NCBI GenBank assembly: GCA_025558095.1
Contig: JAIVFI010000001.1
Span: forward strand, 85,001-107,500
Reading direction: 5' to 3'
Origin: Hyaloraphidium curvatum
Taxonomy: Eukaryota; Monoblepharomycota; Hyaloraphidiomycetes; Hyaloraphidiales; Hyaloraphidiaceae
Length of the DNA: 22,500 bases
This document shows, piece after piece, positions 8,148 to 17,445 of this stretch. The notes beneath the pieces are model-generated. The model saw only the letters and a program-made list of their open reading frames with translations, made no database searches and was not told the DNA's origin. The translations under genes were made by a program, and so were the position numbers. Numbering within the stretch: position 1 is the stretch's first letter; the number at the start of each line of letters is the position of its first letter.

Positions 8148-10740
8148 CTATCTTCGCACAACGTTCCTCGCCCCGCCGACGCGCTCCCCACCCATCGCGG
8201 CCGCCCTCCACCCCGCGTTCCACCCGCCGACCCACTCGTTGTCCCGCAGTTCGACCTGGCTGCTCCCCGCGACCAGCACCTGCCCCCTGTCCGGCCTCTC
8301 TGGCGCGTCCGGCCCCCCGTTGACGATCACGTTCCCCCTGACGCTCAGCCCGCGAGCCGACTGCAGCGTCGCCGCCCTCCCCGGCATCCCCTCGAACCTG
8401 TTCTCCAGGAGCACCACGTCCGTGTGCCCCTGGTAGTCCGAAACAGCGCCCGACTCGTCCCACTCGAGGCTGGTCCAGACCACCCCGCGGCCGGCGTTCA
8501 TCCGGTCGCAGGCGCGGAAGGTGTTGTTGCGGAGCATCACGTTGCGCGAGGGGAGGCCCTCGCCCCACATGGCCGAGGCGGTGATGCGGACGGCCGACAT
8601 CTGGATGTTGGAAAAGAGGGAGCGCTCGACGAGGACGTTGGGGACCTGCAGGAGGAGGCCGCGCGCGCGGTTGTCTGGCCCAGACAGGAGAAACGTCAGC
8701 GCAGCCAACAGCACATGCCAGCGCTCGGCGTACCATGACAGTGGAAGTTGCGGATGACGACGTTGGATGCCGTCCAGCGGTGGTTGACGACGAGCAGCCG
8801 CGACCTGTCGACGTTGGTAAAGTCCGGCAGCGCGCGGTCCAGCTTGATCGTCCACTCCTCGCCCGAGCTCTGCCACGCCGACACCACCTTGGCCTCGAAC
8901 CCAAACTCCGAAAAGTCCGGCCGCCGGAAGCTGACTAGATCCCCCTCCCCAAACACGATCTTCCACGCCGGCGCCTTTCCCACCACCGCCGTGTCCCACT
9001 CGGCGTACCGCACCCCCACGCCCAGCGGATTGTGCACGTTGAGGCAGTCGTCCCCATTCCACCCGACCTCGGTGTCCTCGATCAGCACCCCCCCGTGCAC
9101 CTTGCCGAAGAACAGGCCGTCCACGGTCATGCTGATGAACCTGTCCGACTTGTGCGGGACGGGCTGCTCGGGGAGCGAGAACCGGCTGCGGGTGATGCGG
9201 AGCGAGTGCGAGCCGTCCGTGGCGACGAGTGCCTTGCCCGGGCACCCGTGCATGCGCACCTGCTCGATGGTGCAGTGCGAGCAGCGCGAGAGCCAGAAGC
9301 CGGGGACCTCGTAGGACCAGTGCCGCATGAGGTAGTAGAGCTCCGCGGGGGGAACGGGGTCCACGGGCGACGCGAAGTCGAGCCGGATCGCGCCGCCCTC
9401 GGTGCGCACGGCCGAGATGCGCTCGGGGAGGCCGTACCACCCGTCCACCATGTCGCGGGCGCCCATGCTCCAGCGGTCCTGGTCCAGCGAGTGCATCGAG
9501 ATCCAGCCGTGCAGCGAGGCTGGGTCGGGAGGCTGGCCCTCCGGGAACTCGGGGAAGGTGAGGAGCCACGACGTGGGGGAGGAGGAGCTGAGGTGGACGA
9601 CCGAGGCGAGACGGGAGATCGACCAGTCCCTGTCATTGAAAGCTGGGGGTCAGATTGGCACGCGAGATGACGACGGTGAGCCCACCAATCGACGACGAAA
9701 TCAAAGAACCGGCACCTCGTGCACGTGTCGACCTGGAACAGCGGCGAATGCGACTGCTTCCGCCCAAACAGGAACGTCGCGCCCTGGCCGTCGAGCTCGA
9801 AATCCTGCATCCCCGCAAACACCAGCGTCGCGTCCCCGAACCTGTACGTCCCCGGCGCCGGCACCGCCAGCATGCACCCCGACCCGGTCTCCCATCCCGC
9901 GCGGCGGCACTGCTCGACGCCCGCCATGAGCGCCGCCGAGTTGTCCGCGGCGCCGGTGGTCATGCCTTCCGCGATCAGGCGGAGGCCCGGGCGGGGGGGG
10001 TCGATCTCGGGGTCTGGGAAGGGGCGAAACTGCGCGAGGTCGGTGGGGAAGGAGGGGTCCTCGAAGGGGTCGGTGGTCGCGCCAGGCAGGGGCTCGGGGT
10101 CGGGGAGTCCGAGGGAGGCGATCGAGACCCAGTTGCGCGAGAGCTCAAGGCCGATCTGCGCGGCGGTGATGGTGACCAGCGCGTCGGAAGGCTTCTGCAC
10201 GAAGAGCTCGGCGCGGCGGCGGAGGGCAGAGAAACTGGGAGGGAGAGGGGGCTCATAGGCAAGCAACCGCGGCAGGTCTGAGAGCGACGTGCCGTTGGCG
10301 GCCAAGTAGAAGGAGCGCCGGCCGAGATGGACGTCGGCGTAGGCGTCGTTGTAGTCCGCGCCGGGCGGCGGGTGAGGGCGGGCGCGAAGGTGCGCCACGC
10401 CGACGACAACCAGGAGGCAGGCCAGGGCGCCGAGGCCAATCAGAATCCAGCGGCGCCTCCTAGCCCGCCTTTCCGCCCAGTCTAGCCTTCCGAGGTTGAC
10501 GGTGCGCCTGTAGATCTTGTCTGCGGCTGCCGCGGCCTCTGCCGAGTCCAGCAACTCGGAAGTCTGCGCCGGCAAGTCCGTAGCGGGGCTGAAAGAAACG
10601 CGGCGCGCGTTCTTCTCCCCGCCCCGCGGCGATTCCACGCGGAGCGACGACGAGCGGCGCACGAGGCCGTCGGGGCCGGCCGGCAGCAGGCGCGAGGGCA
10701 GTGCCGGCAGGGGCCCTCCCGGGTTAACGCCGACGGGCAT
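8148..10740 (-). CDS. Type II membrane protein with GH110-like right-handed beta-helix
   Basis: The model has three exons: 10740-9686, 9629-8734 and 8674-8148, together 825 residues. Introns of 56 nt (donor GTGGGC, CTGAC branch-like site) and 59 nt (donor GTACGC, CTGAC branch-like site) are both required to keep frame. Residues 1-97 are a disordered cytoplasmic tail containing ARRVSFSP and ending in RRARRRR. Residues 98-116 are one membrane segment, so the rest should be lumenal or extracellular. The ectodomain reads as a parallel beta-helix: FELDGQGATFLFG near 315-325, an Asp-pair motif GWNGDDCLNVHN at 541-552, and later coils with NRARGLLLQVPNVLVERSLF and MLRNNTFRACD. The dGqG start and GDDxxNvh motif resemble GH110 alpha-1,3-galactosidases and, more distantly, GH28. 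D545 and D546 are the likely catalytic pair by analogy. Substrate is unknown. It could instead be an inactive polysaccharide-binding member of the fold. Confidence 0.8.
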
Positions 10741-11256
10741 CGCGGGCGGCTAGCAGTCCAGTCGGGGCGAACCCCGCGGGATGGAATGCGGCGTCAAGTC
10801 GTCGCGCGGGAATCGAGCGGGATGCGTGCCCGGTCGTCGGAGAATTGCGAGTTACAACTCCGACGCGGGTCCACGCGAGCGAACGGCCCGTGCGCAGGGG
10901 CATCCCGCGCCGCGACGCTCCAAACGTCCTCCACGATGCGCATCGCACTTCGAAATGAACTTTCGCGTTGCGTGGCGGCGACCAGTCCCGGGTAGCGCGG
11001 AATGAGAGCGACACGACTACTCCTGCGGCTGGCAGACGCGGCTCGACGAGTCCGCAAGTTCGATCCGAAATCCGGCACCGTCGCCTTGAGCCAGGCCACG
11101 CGGTGGTGAGCAGAGATCCCGAAATACATTAAATCGAGAAGCACTGTAGACTTGTTCGAAAGATAGCATAACCGAGTGTTCGACTCGATTGTGTTCACCA
11201 ACCATCAACGCCACGTCACCAGCGTCCGACGCCCACAGCTACCGCCTGCCCAGCAC
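10741..11256. other. Intergenic region between divergent genes
   Basis: This lies between the start of the minus-strand beta-helix gene and the plus-strand gene beginning near 11257, so it probably holds both promoters. Open frames here are short, Arg-rich and lack pattern. The part from about 11110 to 11200 is visibly more AT-rich (for example AAATACATTAAATCGAG at about 11124), as expected for core promoter or 5' leader DNA. I see no firm TATA element or repeat. Confidence 0.4.
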
Positions 11257-12017
11257 ATGGCCGTCGCAATGGACGTCAAGGTGGCCTTCATCGGCGACAA
11301 GGAAGTGCTCGGACCGCTGCGGCTCGAGCTCGTCGACGGCCGGTACCTCCGCACCATCGACGGCTCTGGCAGAGTGCGTTAGACTTCAACTCTCGGCTGC
11401 GCAACACGGGGCTCACACCAGACTTCGGCACCATGACGTGGGTGCCGCGCTCGCTGCTCTCGAACGTACCTTCACATCGTCGGACAGCCCGGCCCAGGGG
11501 AGGCTCTGCTTCTACCGCAGCAAGTCCCGCCGCTACTTTCGCAGCCTTGCCGCCCAGAAGCTGCCGCCGCCGCGTGCAGCTGGTTTCGAAGCCCGAATCT
11601 CCAGCACCGCACAGGCCCAGACGAAGCGGAAGAGGGGATCGCCTAGATACGGCCCGGGGGGCTCTGACGCTGACCTGTGAGTAATGCCTGTTCGTTTCGC
11701 GAGCCCACGCTAATAAGGATCCAAGAGAACTGCTCGCGGTCGAGAAGTTCGAGGTCACGAAGAAGATCTTTGGCAAACGGGACAAGGATGGCAAGCCCAT
11801 CACTGTGCGTGCGTCCCGCGACCGTTTCGATCCGACCTGACGGCTGCCGCAGATCAGGGAGGAGCTGGATGGCAAGACCCAAGGTGGATCCGATCTGCCT
11901 GGCTCGATCCGGAGCTACATCGACACCAAGATCCTGGAGGCGCTCGCGGAGGGACAGGAGCGGGAGGGCTCGGCGGACGAAGGACGCTCGACAAAGAGGG
12001 CGCAGAAGAGGAAGTAG
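11257..12017 (+). CDS. Small multi-exon gene, unknown function, lysine-rich C-terminus
   Basis: Not recognised. A frame-consistent model is 11257-11373, 11498-11676, 11726-11804 and 11853-12017 (179 residues). The last two introns are convincing: 11677-11725 (GTGAGT, CTAAT branch-like) and 11805-11852 (GTGCGT, CTGAC branch-like). They yield the run ELLAVEKFEVTKKIFGKRD, then DGKPIT joined to IREELDGKTQGG, ending in STKRAQKRK. The first intron is unresolved: 11374-11497 keeps frame but is 124 nt, and a two-intron path using a 16-nt exon (11422-11437) also keeps frame. Exon 1 reads VAFIGDKEVLGPLRLELVDG and then RYLRTIDG; exon 2 has YRSKSRRYFRSLAAQKLPPP. The paired RYLR/RYFR hairpins are faintly like beta-trefoil (fascin/FRG1) repeats, but that is a guess. 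Basic KRKRG and KRAQKRK clusters suggest a nuclear or nucleolar protein. A second in-frame ATG lies at 11269. Confidence 0.5.
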
Positions 12018-12161
12018 TTCGCTGCTGGTCTTGTCACCTATGCTCGTTCGACTTTGTTCCGATTCAGGGGCGAAGTATGGCCAATAAGGACGCGGGCGCG
12101 GGCCAACTGCAGGCCGGGTCGCCAAGACCCCACTCGCGATTCCGCCCTCGGGACCGCCGAA

Positions 12162-13284
12162 ATGGCCTCCTCCCCCGTCCTCCGCCCCGAGGAAATGCGT
12201 TTCTCCCTCCCCCACGGCCTGTCGATGGCCGCCCAGCGGTGGGGCGCCCCCCCGCTCCGCGATTCCGACCCGGATCCCGCGTCGCCCGGCTCGCACCGTC
12301 TCAACGTGATCCTCGCACATGGACACATGGACAATGCCGGAACATGGACGAGGATGGCGCCGCGGCTGTTGAAACACCTGGAAGGGGCCAGGACGCCGTC
12401 GGGGAAGCCGATCCGGACCACGCTCGTCGCCGTGGACCTCCTCGGGCACGGATTGTCGGACCACCATCCTCCCGGGGCCGACTATTCCCGCGTGCGGTGG
12501 GCAGCGGACCTTGTCCGCGTCGCCGACGCCCTGGGATGGGAGAAATTCGCGCTCTTTGCCCACTCGGCGGGCGGGGAAGCCTGCGTCAACGTCGCCGTCG
12601 CGTTTCCCAAGCGGGTAGCCGCGCTGGTGCTCATCGACATCGACGGTCCCGCGCCGCGGTTGGCGCGCGCCATCCCTCTGGAGACGATTTCGTTCCTGCG
12701 GCGGCGGCTGAGGCCGTACACTCCCAAGCCATTCTATCGATCCGTGGAGGGCGCGGCAGCGGCCCGGGGCGCGGGTAACTCGATCGACGGGGCCATCGGG
12801 ATCGAAGCGGCGAGGATACTCTGCGCGAGGGGGCTGCAGGAGGAGGTGCGGGACGGCGTGAAGGGGTACACGTGGCGGACCGATTCCGCGTTGATGGGAG
12901 GGAGGCCCGGCAACCCTGTGGGTCTGTTCGGCGACCTCTTCCACCGCTAGCTGACGCCCACCATTGCAGACGCCCGAAACGGCCCTTGAATTCGTCAAGC
13001 GGATCCGTTGCCCCACCCTTCTTCTAGCGCCGAAGGACGGCCGCGTCGTCAAGCGGAATCCTCCCGACTCGCCGCACGTCGCGGCCTTCCGCGAGGCCGT
13101 GGGCGGCAACCTCGCGTACGTCGTGGTCCCCGGGAACCACCACGCCCATCTTGTGGACGACGTTGGGGCCGAGGCTTGCGCGAGCGAGGCGGGAGCTTTC
13201 CTGGCGGCCATGGCCGAGACGCCGCCGCACCGGTTCGTGGATCGCGGGAAGCAGCGGGCGGAGAGGGCTCGCAGCAGCCTCTAG
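12162..13284 (+). CDS. SERHL/MEST-like serine hydrolase (alpha/beta hydrolase)
   Basis: Predicted serine hydrolase of the alpha/beta-hydrolase fold; the physiological substrate of this subgroup is poorly known. Exons are 12162-12917 and 12970-13284, giving 356 residues. The 52-nt intron has a GTGGGT donor, CTGAC branch-like site and TTGCAG acceptor, and its unspliced frame hits a stop inside it. Visible elements are the oxyanion loop HGHMDNAGTW (from residue 53), VDLLGHGLSDHHPPGADY (91-108), the nucleophile elbow AHSAGG with S135, the acid in LLLAPKDG (D275), and a terminal His in GNHHAHL (309-312). The HGxxDNA and GHGLSxHxPxGxxY patterns are typical of SERHL and MEST. The start at 12162 (CCGAAATGG) is chosen over an upstream frame that is not coding-like. 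No signal peptide is seen. Confidence 0.88.
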
Positions 13285-13399
13285 ATGGTAGATTGTAAGA
13301 CGGAAACGACTAGAAAGGATCAAATTGGCGTTCACTGAAGCAGTGATCCCTGATTGCCACCTGTTGCGAGCTGGCAGATCACCATCCACACACCAAACA

Positions 13400-15181
13400 A
13401 TGGAACCGCTGAGCGAGGCCCACGCGCGCGAGCTGCTGCATCTCGCGGCGGCCTCCATTGCACGCCGACGGGGCGAGCTCGAGGGCGGCGCGTTCCATGC
13501 CGGGGACGCGAACCGGGGCGCCGAAGGCTACCTCGAGCATTATGACGCTTGGGCCGCCGAGCTCGTCGCGTCCCTCGCGGGGGCACTGCAGCTTCCTTCG
13601 GACGAGCGGCAGGCAGCGCTTGTCGGGCTAAAGCGGCCGCCGCCCGAAGACGTGTCGACGCTCTCCTTGTTGAAAGCCGACGGGAAAACACGGAACTCGG
13701 CCGCGGACGTGCTGCTGGTGGCGATGTTGCAGGGAGAGTGTTACGAGGCGCACGACCGTGCCGCATTTCGCGAGATTGCTGCCCCGCTCGGCTTCTCCGG
13801 GCCGGACGTGCCGAAGAGGGAGCGCAGGATCGCGTTGCTGCTCGCCGAAGCCCCCGAGGCCCTCGAGGCGCCCGAGTCGCCGGCGACCGCGTCGTCGGCG
13901 TGGAGTTTCAGCAAAGCGGGGTTGGCTCTTGCTGGTGGCGTGGCCGTAGCGATGGGAGGCGTCATGGCCGCGCCCATGGTCGCCGGCGGGCTCGGTTCTC
14001 TGCTCGCCGGGGTCGGCCTTGGCGGCACGTCCGTCGCTTCAGCCGCGGCCGGGATTGCCGGCCACACGGGCATCGTCGGAGCTCTGTTCGGCGGATTCGG
14101 GGCCATGAAGACGAACCAAATGGTCGAGAAGGCGACCGAGGAGGTGGATGACTTTGACTTTCTTCCCCTGGTGACCCTCCCGGAATCCCAGGACGGTGCG
14201 CCCGACCCGTCAGCGAATCCGACCAACCCACTGCACACCACCATTGGTGTCTCGGGCTTCCTGCGCACCGAGGACGACATCACGGAGCCATGGCACGTGC
14301 TCCCCACGCTCTCCACCCCCCATGCGCTGCGCTTCCAGCCCGACGCCCTCCTCCCGCTAGGCTCCCTCGTTGCCGACATGATCTCCTCCCGTGCCATCGG
14401 GTACATCAGGCGCGAAATCATCCGGCGCACGGTGCTCGCTACGCTCTATTCCTCTCTCTGGCCACTCGGCCTGCTCCGTTACGCCGCGGTGCTCGACAAC
14501 CCCTTCTCTCACGCCCTGTCGATCGCCAAGAAGGCCGGCGTTCGCCTCGCCGCAACCCTGCTCGCGCGGCGCCAAGGCCCCGGCCCAGTCACGCTGATCG
14601 GCACCTCGCTCGGCGCAACGGCGGTGTTCCACTGCCTTCTGGAGCTCGAGGCCGCCGGCGCGTACCACCTTGTCGACTCGGCATTCCTCTGCGGTGCGCC
14701 GGTCCCGACCTCCCACGAGCAATGGGCCCGCGCCCGCCGCGCCGCCGCCGGCAGGCTCGTCAACGCCTACTCCCCCTCGGACTACCTCCTCGCCTTCCTC
14801 TTCCGCGTCGCCGGCCTCTCACTTGGGTGCGCGGGCGTGCAGGCCGTCGGCGTCGCGGGGGTGGAGGACTTCGACGTCGGGGACACCGTCGGCGCGTCGC
14901 ACTGGGCCTACAACGATCGGCTCGGCGCGGTGCTGCGGCAGCTGGGCGTCGACGTGGTCCCCGAGGCCGTGGACGCGCAGGAGCTGGCCTGGGCGCCGCC
15001 GCCCGAGCCCGATGCGGACGGGGACGACGACGCGGTGGAGGTTTTCGATGCCCCGATGGGGGCGGAGAGCGCGGTGTTTGCGGCGGTCCAGGCGAGCGAG
15101 GGGGCGGGGACGGGCAAGAGGGAAAGGGAGGAGGAGAGCGGGTCGGATGGGGAGGGGAGGAAGAGGAGGGAGGAGGAGTGA
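13400..15181 (+). CDS. TMCO4: TMCO4/DUF726 family membrane-associated alpha/beta hydrolase
   Basis: A single exon encodes 593 residues. The family (animal TMCO4, yeast YFL034W) has an N-terminal helical region, a glycine-rich membrane segment and an alpha/beta-hydrolase domain. All are present here: a WSFSKAGLALAGGVAVAMGG hydrophobic start near residue 168, and a Gly/Ala-rich membrane stretch to about 235 ending in MKTNQM. After the DFDFLPL linker comes the hydrolase core with HTTIGVSGFL, PWHVLP and the nucleophile elbow LIGTSLGAT (S403). Likely acid and base are D461 (SPSDYLL) and H501 (GASHWAY). FLCGAPVP and RLVNAYSPSDYLL are strong family signatures. The C-terminal 60 residues are acidic, then a mixed Lys/Arg/Glu tail. 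The frame extends upstream only from a TTG, so the ATG at 13400 (AACAATGG) is used. No intron is needed. Yeast relatives act at Golgi or endosomal membranes; location here is inferred. Confidence 0.92.
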   Translation: MEPLSEAHARELLHLAAASIARRRGELEGGAFHAGDANRGAEGYLEHYDAWAAELVASLAGALQLPSDERQAALVGLKRPPPEDVSTLSLLKADGKTRNSAADVLLVAMLQGECYEAHDRAAFREIAAPLGFSGPDVPKRERRIALLLAEAPEALEAPESPATASSAWSFSKAGLALAGGVAVAMGGVMAAPMVAGGLGSLLAGVGLGGTSVASAAAGIAGHTGIVGALFGGFGAMKTNQMVEKATEEVDDFDFLPLVTLPESQDGAPDPSANPTNPLHTTIGVSGFLRTEDDITEPWHVLPTLSTPHALRFQPDALLPLGSLVADMISSRAIGYIRREIIRRTVLATLYSSLWPLGLLRYAAVLDNPFSHALSIAKKAGVRLAATLLARRQGPGPVTLIGTSLGATAVFHCLLELEAAGAYHLVDSAFLCGAPVPTSHEQWARARRAAAGRLVNAYSPSDYLLAFLFRVAGLSLGCAGVQAVGVAGVEDFDVGDTVGASHWAYNDRLGAVLRQLGVDVVPEAVDAQELAWAPPPEPDADGDDDAVEVFDAPMGAESAVFAAVQASEGAGTGKREREEESGSDGEGRKRREEE

Positions 15182-15321
15182 TGCCTCGAACATGTCACCA
15201 AGATCATGATTTCAATCAATCGCACGGAGAAGATCATTCTGTGAACGTAATCCTCTAGTAGTTTAGATTGTCTTCGCACTGGCTCGCGATCAATCAGACC
15301 CGCCCTCCTCCCCTCTCCCCT
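15182..15321. other. Convergent 3' intergenic spacer
   Basis: Only 140 bp separate the stop codons of the TMCO4-like gene (+) and the dehydrogenase gene (-). It must hold both 3' ends and is AT-richer than its flanks, with short A/T runs around 15200-15270. Transcripts may overlap here. Confidence 0.5.
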
Positions 15322-16591
15322 TCAGAGCATCGCCTTCTGCCTCTCCTCCGGCGTCACCTTGGCCCATCCCAGCGACCTTTCCCACAGCTCCACCTGCAGC
15401 TTGGTCACGCCGTCCATGGAGCGCGAAAACTCGGAGCTGGGGCGCTTTTCGTCCCCATTGAAGAACGTCGCGCTGATCCCCGCGAACTTGGGATCCACGG
15501 CGAGCCTCGCGAGGGCCGCGCCCGAGTCCGACGCCGAGCGCATGAGGTTCCCGATCGGAGTGAGCCGCAAGAGGGGCATGAGGAAGTAAGCCAAGTAGGC
15601 CAGCGCCCCGCCCGCGACCTTGGAGAAGAAGCCGGTCTCGAGCATCAATCCGGGGTTCATGGCGACCGAAGTCACGGTCGCGGCGTCCGGCAGCCCGCAC
15701 GACCTGTTGCTCGCGGCCTTGGCCGACGCCTCGGCGACGTCCGCCGCGACCCCGGCGGGCACCGCCCCCGACAGCACCCTCGCGAGCTCGTTGGCGAAGA
15801 ACACGTTGAGCAGCTTGCTCCGCGAGTACCGCCTGGATCCGTTGGTCGCCGCACTGTCCTTGGGGAACGGCTCCCCGCGCGCGACCAGCTTGTCCCAGGC
15901 GTCTGCGTCGCCGGGGGCGGGGAACCCCTTGCCGGGGTCGGGCAGGGGGGCTTTGGTGGCGGGATCGTGCACCTCGGAGGAGACCGAGACGATGCGGGCG
16001 TTGCGGGCGAGGTGGGGAAGCAAGAGCAGCGTGAGGAGGAAGTGACCAAGGTGATTGGACTCGAAGATCTTGTCGAAGCCGTCGTCCTGCAACGGGAATC
16101 CCGTCAGAAGGTACCTACAATCGAGATTCGGAGCGGAAACCGACCGTGACCACGTAATCAGGCGTCCCCCCGAGGCCGGCATTGAGGACGAGCGAGTCGA
16201 GCTTGATTCCATCCTTCCCCAGCAGCGAAATGACCACCGCCGCGTATTCCCGGACGCTCTTCAGGCTCGAGAGGTCGCACGCCTCCTTCAGGACCACGAT
16301 GCACTCCTTAACGGCCGCATCGGAGCCGGAAATCTTGTCCCGCGCTTCGTTAGCCGCCGCGACATTTCGGCAGGCGAGGATGACGCGGTGCCCGCCGCGG
16401 ACGAGCGAGTCGGCGCAGTGGAAGCCAAGGCCCTGGTTGGAGCCGGTGATGAGGACTGTCGAGGGCATCTCTTGCGTGTGGTGGCGGCCGCTCCCGGAGG
16501 AGGAGCGGAGGAGCCTGTCAAGAGTGCGCGCGGCGAAATCTCGGATGACCCGCTGGAGCCCAAGTCGGCTGATCCTTGACCCGAAGTACAT
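15322..16591 (-). CDS. Short-chain dehydrogenase/reductase (SDR)
   Basis: Predicted NAD(P)-dependent oxidoreductase of the classical SDR group, close in pattern to retinol dehydrogenase and WWOX-like enzymes. Exons 16591-16145 and 16086-15322 give 403 residues. The 58-nt intron has a CTGAC branch-like site and TTGCAG acceptor. Three in-phase donors exist (16153, 16150, 16144); I prefer 16144 because it yields VVTDDGFD, matching the usual TxDGFE before the conserved NHLGHF. Motifs are the cofactor loop TGSNQGLG (49-56), ACRN, CDLSS, LNAG (136-139), VSVSSEVH with the catalytic Ser, and YSRSK (Y236, K240). The first 41 residues before MPSTVLITG are basic and could be a targeting or membrane-binding extension. 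A second ATG at 16468 would give the compact form. The segment around 195-230 and the one after the YxxxK motif are longer than in typical SDRs. Substrate unknown. Confidence 0.88.
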
Positions 16592-17445
16592 TTCGCATCT
16601 TCATCGGCATTGAATTGGTTCTAACGCGATGCTCTTTCCGGCAGTGCCACGGCAGTGCCAGTGAATCCGCTGCCATCTGCCGCGAGGACGATTCTCACTC
16701 CGTTCGATGCGATCAATAGTTCGACCCCAATGTCCGAGAGCTTCGAAATGTTCAAGTCCGGCATGAAATGAAATGGCTATTTAGGTGGATAGACAGACAG
16801 CAAGCGTGGTTCCAGGGCTCCTTTCAGCACGACGAGGGACCTTAGATCGCGTCGGCGCGTCCGAGGAGGACGCACTCAGGGAACATGGTATGTAGCTACT
16901 GCAACTTCATCCGTTCCAATTAACTGCTTTCTGAGTCGGTTGGTCTCGCTCAGTGATCTGTGATGCGAAGTGGAAGTTCGGGCGGCCGTCCAGTCTGCAC
17001 GCGTGCGGGGCGCCTGGCCCTCGCCCACCACCCGCGCGGGCCCATCCGGCGCGGCGGGACGGCGCCTGCACAACAGGGCCGATCTCAGCAGCGCCTGACC
17101 GCGGCGGCGGGCGGCGGATCCGTCGGCGGCGGCCCGCAAGGACGCGTTCCGGTTCCGCGGGTCCGCCGACGAAGGCCGCCCCTAGGTCGCCGAATCCGGT
17201 CATCCGGCGCGACATCTGATACCGTAAGATGTCTCTGCGCGGGCTCGTCAGTCTTGAGTGCCTAACTGGGCCTTCTCTCCGTCCCACCGTGGTCCACTCG
17301 GAACGCGTTCCGGTGCCCATCTCCGTTCCCTCGGCCTTGACCGCGTGGCACTCAAATTTCCTCTTTTCCGGTTCTTCTCCTTGCTTTTGCATGACGGTCG
17401 TCGGATAGGGGAACCACTGATTTCTGTGGGGGCTGACTTGCGGCC
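16592..17445. other. Intergenic region between divergent genes
   Basis: This 854-bp gap lies between the starts of the SDR gene (-) and TRAPPC11 (+) and presumably carries both promoters. The first 300 bp are relatively AT-rich with short A/T runs; the part from about 16980 to 17180 is strongly GC-rich. Open frames are Arg/Pro-rich and patternless. A pair of small tandem dyads is listed separately at 16640-16661. No confident TATA box or RNA gene is seen. Confidence 0.5.
16640..16661. repeat. Two tandem 11-bp units, each with a GGCA-N-TGCC dyad
   Basis: The unit GGCAGTGCCA(C/G) occurs twice back to back. Each copy contains the inverted arms GGCA and TGCC around one base. It lies about 50-70 bp upstream of the SDR start codon on the minus strand, where a dimeric transcription factor site would be reasonable. 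The role is inferred. Confidence 0.45.

Noticed and set aside
11160-11200. GTTCGACTC resembling a tRNA T-loop
   Set aside because: No matching acceptor, D-arm or anticodon stem can be paired at the right distance upstream.
11374-11465. A reading FNSRLRNTGLTPDFGTMTWV that would imply a frameshift pseudogene
   Set aside because: The GTGCGT at 11374 equals a donor used later in the same gene, and introns exist that keep frame, so no frameshift is required.
11643-13211. A 522-codon minus-strand open frame
   Set aside because: It runs antisense through the C-terminal exons of the unknown gene and the alpha/beta hydrolase, whose catalytic motifs are on the plus strand.
13325-13399. N-terminal extension of the TMCO4-like protein
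   Set aside because: It also begins at TTG; the first ATG is at 13400 with a good context.
3552-14165. Identical DFDFL peptides in the disordered protein and the TMCO4-like protein
   Set aside because: A five-residue match in acidic linkers is likely chance; in the TMCO4 family this position is part of the normal linker.
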